This document shows, in pieces, positions 20,137-27,817 of a stretch of 64,000 nucleotides of DNA (positions are counted from its first letter, which is position 1; every line of letters starts with the position of its first letter). The DNA comes from Streptomyces reniochalinae (GTDB lineage: Bacteria; Actinomycetota; Actinomycetes; Streptomycetales; Streptomycetaceae): positions 1 to 64,000 of the forward strand of contig NZ_QOIM01000017.1 in the NCBI RefSeq assembly GCF_003323735.1, read 5' to 3'. The notes below the pieces were generated by a model that saw nothing but the letters and a program-made list of their open reading frames with translations, did not search any database and was not told the DNA's origin. The position numbers were made by a program, and so were the translations under genes.

Positions 20137-21731
20137 TGCGTGTCATGGCCCAGTTGGCGATGGTGATGAACCTCGACAAATGCATCGGCTGCCACACCTG
20201 TTCTGTCACCTGCAAGCAGACGTGGACCAACCGCTCGGGCGTGGAGTACGTGTGGTTCAACAACGTCGAGACCAGGCCGGGGCAGGGCTACCCACGCCGC
20301 TGGGAGGACCAGGACCACTGGCGGGGCGGCTGGCAGCTCAACAAGCGCGGACAGCTCACTCCCCGTTCGGGCGGCCGCCTCAAACGGCTCGCGACGCTGT
20401 TCGCCAACCCGGTGCAGCCGACGGTCAAGGACTACTACGAGCCGTGGACGTACGAGTACCGCAACCTCACCAACGCGCCGCTCGGTGACGACTACCCGGT
20501 AGCCCGGCCCCGCTCGCTGCTCTCGGACAAACCGATGAAGATCGAGTGGAGTGCGAACTGGGACGACAACCTCGGCGGACTGCCCGAGAAGGCCGAACTG
20601 GACCCGATGGTGGCCGCAACCCGGCAGCGGGCATCGGAGAAGGTGCGCTTCGCCTTCGAGGACTCCTTCATGTTCTACCTGCCCCGCATCTGCGAGCACT
20701 GCCTCAACCCGTCCTGCGTGGCCGTCTGCCCCTCCGGAGCGCTGTACAAGCGCAGCGAGGACGGCATCGTGCTGGTCGACCAGGACCGCTGCCGCGGCTG
20801 GCGCCAGTGCGTCACCGGCTGCCCGTACAAGAAGATCTACTTCAACCACCGCACCGGCAAGGCCGAGAAGTGCACCTTCTGCTATCCCCGCACCGAGGTG
20901 GGCCTGCCCACCGTCTGCTCCGAGACGTGCGTGGGCCGGCTGCGCTACCTGGGGGTGCTCCTCTACGACGCCGACAAGGTCGCCGCCGCAGCGGCTACCC
21001 GGAACGAACAGGACCTGTACGAGGCCCAGCTGGGTCTCTTCCTCGACCCCGAGGACCCGCAGGTGCGCGCTGCCGCAGCCCGCGACGGGGTGGCCCACGA
21101 CTGGATCGAAGCCGCGCGCCGCTCCCCAGTGCACGCGCTGATCAGTAAGTACCGGGTGGCGCTGCCGCTGCACCCGGAATACCGCACCATGCCGATGGTC
21201 TGGTACGTACCCCCGCTCTCGCCCGTGGTCGAGGCACTGACCGAGACCGGTTTCGACGGCGAGGACGCCGACAACCTCTTCGGCGCCATCGACACGCTGC
21301 GCATCCCGCTGGAGTACCTGGCCGAACTGTTCACCGCCGGTGACGTGCAGCCCGTGCGCAGCGCGCTGGAGAAGCTCGCCGCGATGCGCGCCCACATGCG
21401 GCAGACCACCTTCGGTCAGACACCGGACGCACGCACCGCGGGGAGCGTCGGACTCTCCGCCACCGAGCTGGAGGACATGTACCGGCTGCTGGCCCTCGCC
21501 AAGTACGACGAACGCTACGTGATCCCCACCGCGGCGGTCGGAGACGCCGAGCGGCTGGAAGAGTCGGCGGTACCCGAACACTGCCGGCTCGACGAACAGG
21601 GCGGCCCCGGCATGGGCGGCTCGGGCCCCTTCGGCGACCGCTCGGGTCGCAAGGCGCTGCCGCTGGTGAGCGTGGAGGCGTTCCACGGCCTGCGCGCCCG
21701 CCACCGCACCGAGCAGGAGGAGCCCGAATGA
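20136..21731 (+). CDS. narH: respiratory nitrate reductase beta subunit, NarH
   Basis: A 531-residue iron-sulfur subunit passing electrons from NarI to NarG. Four cysteine groups are visible: CIGCHTCSVTC near residue 16, CEHCLNPSCVAVCPSG, CRGWRQCVTGCPYKK and CTFCYPRTEVGLPTVCSETC. In the third group the Trp in CRGWRQC replaces a Cys, which defines the one [3Fe-4S] cluster in this family. ATG shares its first base with the last base of the narG TGA. AGGAGG lies about 11 bases upstream, inside narG. Confidence 0.96.
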   Translation: MRVMAQLAMVMNLDKCIGCHTCSVTCKQTWTNRSGVEYVWFNNVETRPGQGYPRRWEDQDHWRGGWQLNKRGQLTPRSGGRLKRLATLFANPVQPTVKDYYEPWTYEYRNLTNAPLGDDYPVARPRSLLSDKPMKIEWSANWDDNLGGLPEKAELDPMVAATRQRASEKVRFAFEDSFMFYLPRICEHCLNPSCVAVCPSGALYKRSEDGIVLVDQDRCRGWRQCVTGCPYKKIYFNHRTGKAEKCTFCYPRTEVGLPTVCSETCVGRLRYLGVLLYDADKVAAAAATRNEQDLYEAQLGLFLDPEDPQVRAAAARDGVAHDWIEAARRSPVHALISKYRVALPLHPEYRTMPMVWYVPPLSPVVEALTETGFDGEDADNLFGAIDTLRIPLEYLAELFTAGDVQPVRSALEKLAAMRAHMRQTTFGQTPDARTAGSVGLSATELEDMYRLLALAKYDERYVIPTAAVGDAERLEESAVPEHCRLDEQGGPGMGGSGPFGDRSGRKALPLVSVEAFHGLRARHRTEQEEPE

Positions 21732-21780
21732 GCCCGGCAGGACGGCGCCGGCCGGCAGCGGCCCGACAAGGAGCGCCGCG

Positions 21781-22431
21781 GTGAGGGCCGGCGCGAAGCG
21801 CGAAGCCGCCTTCCACACCGCCGTGCTCCGGCAGGCGGCGGCCCGCATGCTCAGCTACCCCGAAGAGGATCTGCACCGGCAGCTGCCGCTGCTGCGCGAA
21901 GCCGTGACCGACGCCGGCACGCCTGCCGCCCGATTCCTGCTGGCCTTCCTCGACCACGCCGAGGCCACCCCACTCGACGAGCTGGCCACCCACTACGTGC
22001 GGACCTTCGACTTCGAGAAGCGGCACTGCCTCCACCTCACCTGGTGGGAGGACGGCGACACCCGGCGCCGCGGTGCCGCGCTGCTCCGCGTCAAACAGAC
22101 CTACCAGCGCAACGGAATGGAACTGATCGGCGGGGAGCTGCCCGACTTCCTTCCGGTGGTACTCGAATTCAGCGCTGTCAGCCGCACCGACGAGTTGCTG
22201 CGCCGCTACCGGGCCGGACTGGAACAACTCCGTACCGCGCTGGCGCAGGCCGGCACACCCTACGCGCATGTCGTCGCCGGCATCTGCGCGACCCTGCCCG
22301 CTCTCGGTGCCGCCGACCGGACCCGGGCCGAACGGGCGGCGGCGGCCGGCCCGCCCCGCGAGGACGTCGGCCTCACCCCCTACGGCACGTCCGGGCCGGT
22401 CCTCGTACCCCTCACCGAGCGGGCCCGATGA
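21781..22431 (+). CDS. narJ: nitrate reductase assembly chaperone, NarJ
   Basis: A 216-residue cytoplasmic chaperone of the TorD/NarJ group that keeps NarGH soluble until the molybdenum cofactor is inserted. AARMLSYPEEDL near the N-terminus, YVRTFDFEKRHCLHLTWW in the middle, and GELPDFLPVVLEF are the conserved NarJ segments. GTG at 21781 is chosen because AAGGAG lies at a proper distance; an ATG at 21728 is out of frame. It lies 49 bp after narH and 19 bp before narI. Confidence 0.93.
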   Translation: MRAGAKREAAFHTAVLRQAAARMLSYPEEDLHRQLPLLREAVTDAGTPAARFLLAFLDHAEATPLDELATHYVRTFDFEKRHCLHLTWWEDGDTRRRGAALLRVKQTYQRNGMELIGGELPDFLPVVLEFSAVSRTDELLRRYRAGLEQLRTALAQAGTPYAHVVAGICATLPALGAADRTRAERAAAAGPPREDVGLTPYGTSGPVLVPLTERAR

Positions 22432-22450
22432 GGCCCGGAAGGGCACTGTG

Positions 22451-23176
22451 ATGCAGATTCTGCTGTGGGGCGCCCTGCCCTACGCCGCGTTCGCACTGTT
22501 GGTCTCGGGACTGTGGTGGAGGTACCGCTACGACAGGTTCGGCTGGACCACCCGCTCCTCGGAGGTGTACGAGACGCGGCTGCTCAACCTGGCCTCGCCG
22601 GTCTTCCACTACGGCATCCTCTTCGTGCTGGCGGGGCACTTGATCGGACTGTTCGTCCCGGCCTCCTGGACGTCGGCGGTGGGAGTGGCCGAACGCCCCT
22701 ACCACCTCTTCTCCTTGGTGGGCGGAACACTGGCCGGGGTGCTGACGGTGGCAGGGCTCGCCGTGCTGGTCTACCGGCGCCGCACCAACCGGCCCGTCTT
22801 CCGCGCCACCACCCGCAACGACAAGGCGATGTACCTGCTGCTGGGCGGCGCCCTGTGCTGCGGCATGTACGCCAAGCTCGCCCACTCCACTCCCGCTCAC
22901 GGCTACGACTACCGGGCCACCCTCGCGGTGTGGGCGCGCAGCCTGTTCACACTGCGACCCGACCTGGCGGCCATGGCCGAGGTCCCGGTGGCCTACCAGG
23001 TGCACGCCGTGGTCGGCATGGTGCTGATCGCGGCCGTTCCCTTCACCCGGCTCGTGCACATGTTCAGCGCGCCCTGGTGGTACCTGATGCGCCCCTACAT
23101 CGTCTACCGCAGCCGCCCCGCAGGGCAGCCTGCCGAACGCCCGCCGCGCCGCGGGTGGGAGAGCATCGACGTGTGA
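22451..23176 (+). CDS. narI: nitrate reductase gamma subunit, NarI (cytochrome b)
   Basis: A 241-residue membrane diheme cytochrome b that oxidises menaquinol and anchors NarGH. Five hydrophobic segments are visible. The four heme ligands are clear: His53 and His63 (VFHYGILFVLAGHLIG) and His185 and His203 (QVHAVVGM, TRLVHMF), the last pair keeping the 18-residue spacing of E. coli His187/His205. GTG at 22448 directly precedes ATG 22451, either of which could start it; GGAAGG lies just upstream. Last gene of the nar operon; no nitrate/nitrite antiporter gene follows. Confidence 0.95.
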   Translation: MQILLWGALPYAAFALLVSGLWWRYRYDRFGWTTRSSEVYETRLLNLASPVFHYGILFVLAGHLIGLFVPASWTSAVGVAERPYHLFSLVGGTLAGVLTVAGLAVLVYRRRTNRPVFRATTRNDKAMYLLLGGALCCGMYAKLAHSTPAHGYDYRATLAVWARSLFTLRPDLAAMAEVPVAYQVHAVVGMVLIAAVPFTRLVHMFSAPWWYLMRPYIVYRSRPAGQPAERPPRRGWESIDV

Positions 23177-23216
23177 CCTCCTCGCCCCGCCGCCGAGCGC
23201 TTCGCATACATCCCTC

Positions 23217-23810
23217 TCACAGGCGGCTTCCGCGCCGGGCGTACGCGGCGACCCCCACGACGGTCAGGAGGGCCGCGGTCGTGGCGGAGGTGACGGTGGG
23301 CGGCTCCTGCACCATCCATGTGAGTGCCTGCCCGCCGAGGGAGATGCGGGGGCCGACCGCGATCATGAGCAGCCCCCAGCCGACCGAGGGCATCCAGGCC
23401 GTGCGCGCCCCGAAGCATGCTGCGCTCAGGGCGGTCGACGCGGTGAGCGCCGGAACGGCTTGCGCGAGGTTGTCGAACGGCACCGTGTGAGACTGCCGGG
23501 CGGTGATCAGGTGGTCGGCAGCCAGCAGGCTGAGGAGGAGCCCGGCGAGCAGCGTCAGATGGAGGGTGCGCACCAGCCGCCAGGGGAGGGCGGTGGCGCG
23601 TTCCAGCTCCTCGTCGGGACCGGCGAGCGTGCGGGGGACGGCGGCGACGCCCAGCACGACGGCGATCAGACCGATCCTGTGGGCTGTCGCCGGATCGTCC
23701 GTCAGGTATCCGGTCCAGGCGAGGCAGGCCGCGGCCAGGAAGACCAGCAGGGTGGCTGGAATCGACCGGGAACGCGCGTACAGCATGAGGCCGCGCGAAC
23801 CCCGGGTCAT
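23217..23810 (-). CDS. small integral membrane protein of the sigma-factor operon
   Basis: A 197-residue protein with about five hydrophobic segments: residues 17-33, 44-59, 86-102, 117-133 and 169-190. No family is recognised. Its ATG overlaps the stop of the upstream permease-like gene (ATGA at 23807-23810), so it is translated with it and is probably a further subunit of the same ABC system. It is the last gene of a five-gene operon led by an ECF sigma factor, and converges on narI with only 40 bp between. Confidence 0.6.
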   Translation of the reverse strand: MTRGSRGLMLYARSRSIPATLLVFLAAACLAWTGYLTDDPATAHRIGLIAVVLGVAAVPRTLAGPDEELERATALPWRLVRTLHLTLLAGLLLSLLAADHLITARQSHTVPFDNLAQAVPALTASTALSAACFGARTAWMPSVGWGLLMIAVGPRISLGGQALTWMVQEPPTVTSATTAALLTVVGVAAYARRGSRL

Positions 23811-25123
23811 CGGCCCGCTCCCCGGCCCATGATGACGGCCAGTGGGTCACCGCAGGTCAGTCCGGCCTTCCGGCCCTCCCCTATCCGGGAGTAGCGCTCC
23901 TTGGCGGGCAGTGGGCGCAGCGTGTCGTATGCCTCGCGGGCGCCGGGGCTCAGCTCGTCGGTGGGGGTGCGAAGGAGCAGCGCGGCCACCGCGTCCGAGG
24001 CGTCGGTGGCGCGGGTGAAGTCCTTCTCCTCGCTGTAGCAGGCTTCGTCGAACATGGTGTCCTGGGCGAGGGCAGCCAGAAGAACGTCCGGCTTCCACCT
24101 GATGCTGCCTGACTGGGTCAGCTGCGGGAACTCGGTGCGCACCGTGCCGCGCTTCCCGCCGTGGGACGCCGGTGCGGCAGCGTCGAGCTTCCAGCTCTCC
24201 GGCTTCTCCTCGACCCGCTCCGGGCCACCCGGTACTTCGGCGAAGGCGTCGAGCACTTTCTGGGCGGGTGCGACGAGTGTGGGCAGGGCGTGCGTGTGCA
24301 CCTTGGTGACACAGATCCGGTTGTTCTCCCGCGCGCAGACCAGCGCGGTGGCCTGCGGGTCGCGGACGATCGCGCCGGAGGGGGCCAGGAGGGCCGCGAG
24401 GGCGATCCCGGCGACGGCCGGCGTCAGGGCCAGCCAGCGGGCACGCCTGGTGCCCGCGACGGTCAGCAGCACGCCGGTGGCACCCAGAGCGGTGAACCAG
24501 ACGCACTGGCTCACGGACAAGGAGGGCAGCACCCGGTGGAAGTCGTCCGTCTTCGGCAGCATCGGAAGCACCACGTCCACCAGGCGGTTGGCCGGTCGTT
24601 CGTCCGCGCTGACGGCCAGGACGAGAAACAGTGCGACTGCCGCCAGCGGCGCCGCGACCGGTGTGGCCACGGCACGTCCGATGCCCAGGCCGAGCAGGGT
24701 GACGGCGATGGCGGCCAGCAGTCCCACCGCGAGGCCCAGCGGCCACTGTCCGCCGCTGTAGGTCGCATGCCGGGCGATCAGCGTCGCCGCCCAGGCGACC
24801 ACGCCCGCTTCGGCGATCACCACCGCGCCGACGATCGCCACGAAGGCGGGCAGCAGCCGCACCGGGCGCGGACGGGGTGTGGCGGCGAAGAGTTCGGAAA
24901 CCTCGTTGCGGCCCTCACGCCCGCCGTGCCAGATGCCGGCTGCCAGCACCACCGGCAGCGAGACCCAGGCGATGGCCCGCGCCGACTGGACCAGCGACGC
25001 CCAACTGGCCGCCCACTCCTGGATGTCCATCCAGAGAAAGGCACGAGTCAGCGCGGCCAGCACCAAGAGGAGCGGCAGCGCGATCGAGCGCTTCGCCTCC
25101 AGGCGCACGATTCGGAACATCAC
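23807..25123 (-). CDS. ABC-2-like membrane protein with large soluble domain
   Basis: A 438-residue protein. The N-terminal half holds about six to seven membrane segments (residues 12-245), starting with FRIVRLEAKRSIALPLLLVL as in ABC-2 permeases. A C-terminal soluble part of about 190 residues carries CARENNRICVTKVHTHALPT and a later CYSEEKDFTRATDASD. The lone Cys pairs suggest an extracytoplasmic fold. It lies 61 bp after the ABC ATPase gene and is its likely membrane partner. The function of the soluble domain is unknown. Confidence 0.65.
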   Translation of the reverse strand: MMFRIVRLEAKRSIALPLLLVLAALTRAFLWMDIQEWAASWASLVQSARAIAWVSLPVVLAAGIWHGGREGRNEVSELFAATPRPRPVRLLPAFVAIVGAVVIAEAGVVAWAATLIARHATYSGGQWPLGLAVGLLAAIAVTLLGLGIGRAVATPVAAPLAAVALFLVLAVSADERPANRLVDVVLPMLPKTDDFHRVLPSLSVSQCVWFTALGATGVLLTVAGTRRARWLALTPAVAGIALAALLAPSGAIVRDPQATALVCARENNRICVTKVHTHALPTLVAPAQKVLDAFAEVPGGPERVEEKPESWKLDAAAPASHGGKRGTVRTEFPQLTQSGSIRWKPDVLLAALAQDTMFDEACYSEEKDFTRATDASDAVAALLLRTPTDELSPGAREAYDTLRPLPAKERYSRIGEGRKAGLTCGDPLAVIMGRGAGR

Positions 25124-25184
25124 GGTCTCCCACGGGTGGTCGGGTACATCGGGACAGGAAGAGCGGAGGAGGGCATGCCCGTCG

Positions 25185-25997
25185 CTACCGTCCGGCTTCG
25201 GGCTGATTTGCGGGATGCCGGCGCAACAGGGCCGTGTAGCCGCGCTCTATGGCGCTGTCGCCCTGGTCGGTGTCACTGCCCGCGGCACGCAGGTGGTCGA
25301 GCGGGCCCGCGAAGACCGTGCGGCCCTCGTCCATGAGTACAACGCCGGCGCAGGCCGCGCCGACGTCCTCGACGAGGTGGGTGGAGACCAGCACACAGGA
25401 CTGTTCCCCGATGTCCCGCAGCAGCGTGCGGAACTCCATGCGCTGGGCGGGGTCGAGGCCGACGGTGGGTTCGTCGAGCAGCAGGATGGCGGGGTCGTTG
25501 ACGATTGCCTGGGCGATGCCGGCGCGGCGCAGCATGCCGCCGGAGAGCGATCCCATCCGGTCCTCGGCCCGGTCGGTGAGGTCGACCCGGTCGATGGCGT
25601 GCTGCACAGCGTCGGCCATCCGGTGGCGGGGCACTTCCTTGAGCCAGGCCATGTAGGCGACGAACTCGCGCAGTGTGAAGCGCGGATAGTGGCCGAAGGT
25701 CTGGGGCAGGTAACCCAACTGGCGGCGCAGTGCGCGCAGTTCACCACGGCTGCGCAGAGCGCTGCCCAGGAGTTCCAGGTCGCCGCTGTGCGGGGTCAAG
25801 ACGGTGGCGAGCGTACGGATCAAGGTTGTCTTGCCCGCTCCGTTGGGACCGAGCACGCCGTGCACACCGGTGCCCAGGTTCAGGTCGATTCCGTCGACGG
25901 CGGTGCGTCGGCCCCGCCGCACGGTCAGCGCCTGAGCCTGGATGTGATGGGCGTAGCGGGTGGGGGCCGTCTCGCTCGGACTGACGGTTGTGGGCAT
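25185..25997 (-). CDS. ABC transporter ATP-binding protein
   Basis: A 270-residue ATPase of the ABC-2 exporter/multidrug type. Walker A is GPNGAGKTTL near residue 53, the Q-loop LGYLPQTFGHYPRFT, a degenerate signature LSGGMLRRAG (normally LSGGQ-x-R), Walker B ILLLDEPTVGLDP, and a switch His in VSTHLVED. The GVHGVLGPNGAGKTT start and YLPQTFG are typical of ATPases in sigma/anti-sigma linked ABC operons of actinobacteria. It lies between the anti-sigma-like gene and the permease-like gene. Confidence 0.85.
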   Translation of the reverse strand: MPTTVSPSETAPTRYAHHIQAQALTVRRGRRTAVDGIDLNLGTGVHGVLGPNGAGKTTLIRTLATVLTPHSGDLELLGSALRSRGELRALRRQLGYLPQTFGHYPRFTLREFVAYMAWLKEVPRHRMADAVQHAIDRVDLTDRAEDRMGSLSGGMLRRAGIAQAIVNDPAILLLDEPTVGLDPAQRMEFRTLLRDIGEQSCVLVSTHLVEDVGAACAGVVLMDEGRTVFAGPLDHLRAAGSDTDQGDSAIERGYTALLRRHPANQPEAGR

Positions 25998-26056
25998 GGT
26001 CGTGCCTCCTGGGATTGCGGGTGAAAGGCTGTGCGGGAAGAAGAACGCTCCGCTCC

Positions 26057-26887
26057 TCAGCGATGCCGGGCGCCGCTCTTTCGAGGGTGCAGATAGGCGT
26101 TACGGCGCAGGACGACGGCGACACCGAGGAACGCGGCCGCGGCAGCCCACCCCGGGGCGGCGGACTCCAGCAGGTAAGGCGGGACACCGCGGCCCCTGCC
26201 GAGGGTGGGGAGCACCACGAACAGTGCCCATCCGGCGCCCAGCGCGGTAGCCGCACGCTGGATGTCCACCACGCTGCCCAGCGCGAGGGCTGCGCACGTC
26301 AGTGCCAGGGCAGGCAGCAGGACCAGCGCGGGTGCGGTGCCGGTGATCCAGCCGGCGGCTGCCAGGGCCGGAATCACCAGGGACAGCACGGCTGACGACC
26401 GCCGCAGGACCAGCCCGAGACCCACCCTCGGGGTGGATGCGATCAGCTCATGGGCCGGATCGAAGCGCGGGCCCCAACTCACGGCCACTCCCAGCAGTGG
26501 CATCGCCGGGGCCAGCAGCATCAGAAGCGGGGAGTTGCGTGCCGCGGCGGAAGACAGGACCAGGGCGCAGAGAACGATGAGCACGACCGCCATGACCCAC
26601 GGCCCGAACGCGGGAGCCGCCCACCGGCTCAGCACCGTTCGTACCCGGCGCCACCGGCGGCGGCGTACCGGCGGCAAAGCCTCCGACAGGCGCGCGTGCA
26701 CCCGGTCCATCAGCGCGGTGTCGGCCGGGCAGTGGGTGGCAGACACTTCCCTGACCTCCGCCTGGCAGGCAGCGCACTGCTCGACATGGCCCTCCAGCGC
26801 CCACAGCGCCCCGGCGCTCGCACCGTCGGACGCGCCGGAGGCCCGGACGTAGCTCATCAGCAGTTCGCGGGGCACGTGCGCAGTCAT
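26057..26887 (-). CDS. zinc-finger anti-sigma-like membrane protein
   Basis: A 276-residue protein. The N-terminal cytoplasmic part has a zf-HC2/ZAS motif His34-x3-Cys38-x2-Cys41 (GHVEQCAACQAEV), typical of zinc-binding anti-sigma factors. The remainder has about six hydrophobic segments (residues 95-265) instead of the usual single one, so it is a polytopic version. ATG at 26887 overlaps the sigma-factor stop (ATGA), the normal arrangement for a sigma and its antagonist. It would bind the ECF factor and release it on a membrane signal, perhaps connected to the ABC transporter encoded next. Confidence 0.75.
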   Translation of the reverse strand: MTAHVPRELLMSYVRASGASDGASAGALWALEGHVEQCAACQAEVREVSATHCPADTALMDRVHARLSEALPPVRRRRWRRVRTVLSRWAAPAFGPWVMAVVLIVLCALVLSSAAARNSPLLMLLAPAMPLLGVAVSWGPRFDPAHELIASTPRVGLGLVLRRSSAVLSLVIPALAAAGWITGTAPALVLLPALALTCAALALGSVVDIQRAATALGAGWALFVVLPTLGRGRGVPPYLLESAAPGWAAAAAFLGVAVVLRRNAYLHPRKSGARHR

Positions 26888-27435
26888 GACAGGGCCTTTC
26901 GCAGTTCGAGACGAGCGCGGCGGGCACGCGTCTTGACGGTGCCTTCCGGGACCCGTAGCAGCACGGAGGTCTCGCGGACCGTCAGCCCGTCGAGCACCAT
27001 GGCGGTCAGCACCTGGTGCAGCTCGGGGGCCAGCCGGTCCAGCGCAGCGCCGAGATCGCCTCCTATCGCGGCCTCCAGCACTTCGTGCTCGGCCGAGGGC
27101 GCCAGGTCGGGTGTGGCGCACGCCGGCGGGAGGGCGCGGTGGCGACCGCGTGCCCGGAAGGCGTCCACCAGCCGACGGGCGGCGACCGTCCACAACCAGC
27201 TGCCCGCTTCCTCGCCGCGCAGGCTGTCGGCGAACGGCCCGGCCGCCCGCCACACCGCGAGGTAGGTCTCCTGCAGGACTTCGGCGACGATTTCGTCGTC
27301 CGCGCAGCGCCGCCGCAATCGCGCGGTCAGCCAGGGGGCGCTGCGCCGGTACAGCTCGTCGAAGGCGGCAGTGTCTCCGCGGGAGATCCGCCGGACCAAC
27401 TGCGCCTCGGTCAAGGAAGCCGGTGAACGTTTCAC
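26884..27435 (-). CDS. ECF-type RNA polymerase sigma factor
   Basis: A 183-residue extracytoplasmic-function sigma factor. Region 2 is FDELYRRSAPWLTARLRRRC to VLQETYLAVWRAAGPF with the -10 binding WLWTVAARRLVDAFRARG. Region 4 is LDGLTVRETSVLLRVPEGTV followed by KTRARRARLELRKAL, a helix-turn-helix for the -35 element. GTG at 27435 starts it; only a weak TAGGAC lies upstream. First gene of a five-gene operon with an anti-sigma-like protein and an ABC system, which it probably autoregulates. Confidence 0.9.
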   Translation of the reverse strand: MKRSPASLTEAQLVRRISRGDTAAFDELYRRSAPWLTARLRRRCADDEIVAEVLQETYLAVWRAAGPFADSLRGEEAGSWLWTVAARRLVDAFRARGRHRALPPACATPDLAPSAEHEVLEAAIGGDLGAALDRLAPELHQVLTAMVLDGLTVRETSVLLRVPEGTVKTRARRARLELRKALS

Positions 27436-27443
27436 GTCCTAGC

Positions 27444-27473
27444 CTGACGGCGCACCGCGGCTTGGGGTTTTCC
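27444..27473 (-). promoter_or_regulatory. candidate ECF-type promoter of the sigma operon
   Basis: On the minus strand GGAAAA (27468-27473) and CGTCAG (27444-27449) are separated by 18 bp, resembling the GGAAC and CGTC boxes of ECF-controlled promoters. The resulting transcript would start within a few bases of the GTG at 27435, so it would be leaderless or nearly so. Only a sequence resemblance. Confidence 0.3.
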
Positions 27474-27577
27474 TGAGCGGCGTGTCCTACATCACAATGC
27501 GTGGACCGCGCCGGTCGACAGCCTCCTGGCGCGGCGCCGGACAGCGGGACAGAAGCGCATGGTCGAAAGCCGTCCCA

Positions 27578-27817
27578 GTGACCTGAGCAGGAGATGCGTC
27601 GGCAGCAGGTCGAGGGTCCCTCCGCGCACCCCGGAGCGCTCCTCGCACGCTGGGCCAGGGGCGGGGCCGTCGCACGACGACGCCCCGGCCTCCCGGCGCG
27701 CCCCCGCTGGGCATCGGTCGCCGTCGGCGGTGGAACCCTCGGACCCGGACGGCTCGTACACGCGACCAGCGACGGGTGTACGACTCAGGTCGCTGACGCA
27801 TCTCCCACTCAGGTCAC
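27578..27817. repeat. MITE-like segment bounded by 23-bp inverted repeats
   Basis: Positions 27578-27600 and 27795-27817 are reverse complements of each other at 21 of 23 bases (cores GTGACCTGAG and GGAGATGCGTC; the mismatch is CA against TG in the middle). The 194 bp between hold no convincing gene. The right arm contains the TGA stop of the cytochrome P450 gene, so this P450 ends inside the repeat. The arms look like transposon ends of a non-autonomous element or the remnant of an insertion sequence; no transposase is present and no target duplication is obvious. The rest of 27436-27813 shows nothing else besides the candidate promoter. Confidence 0.6.

Noticed and set aside
20130..21848. 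A 572-codon minus-strand frame opposite narH
   Set aside because: No recognisable domain; narH carries all cysteine clusters on the plus strand.
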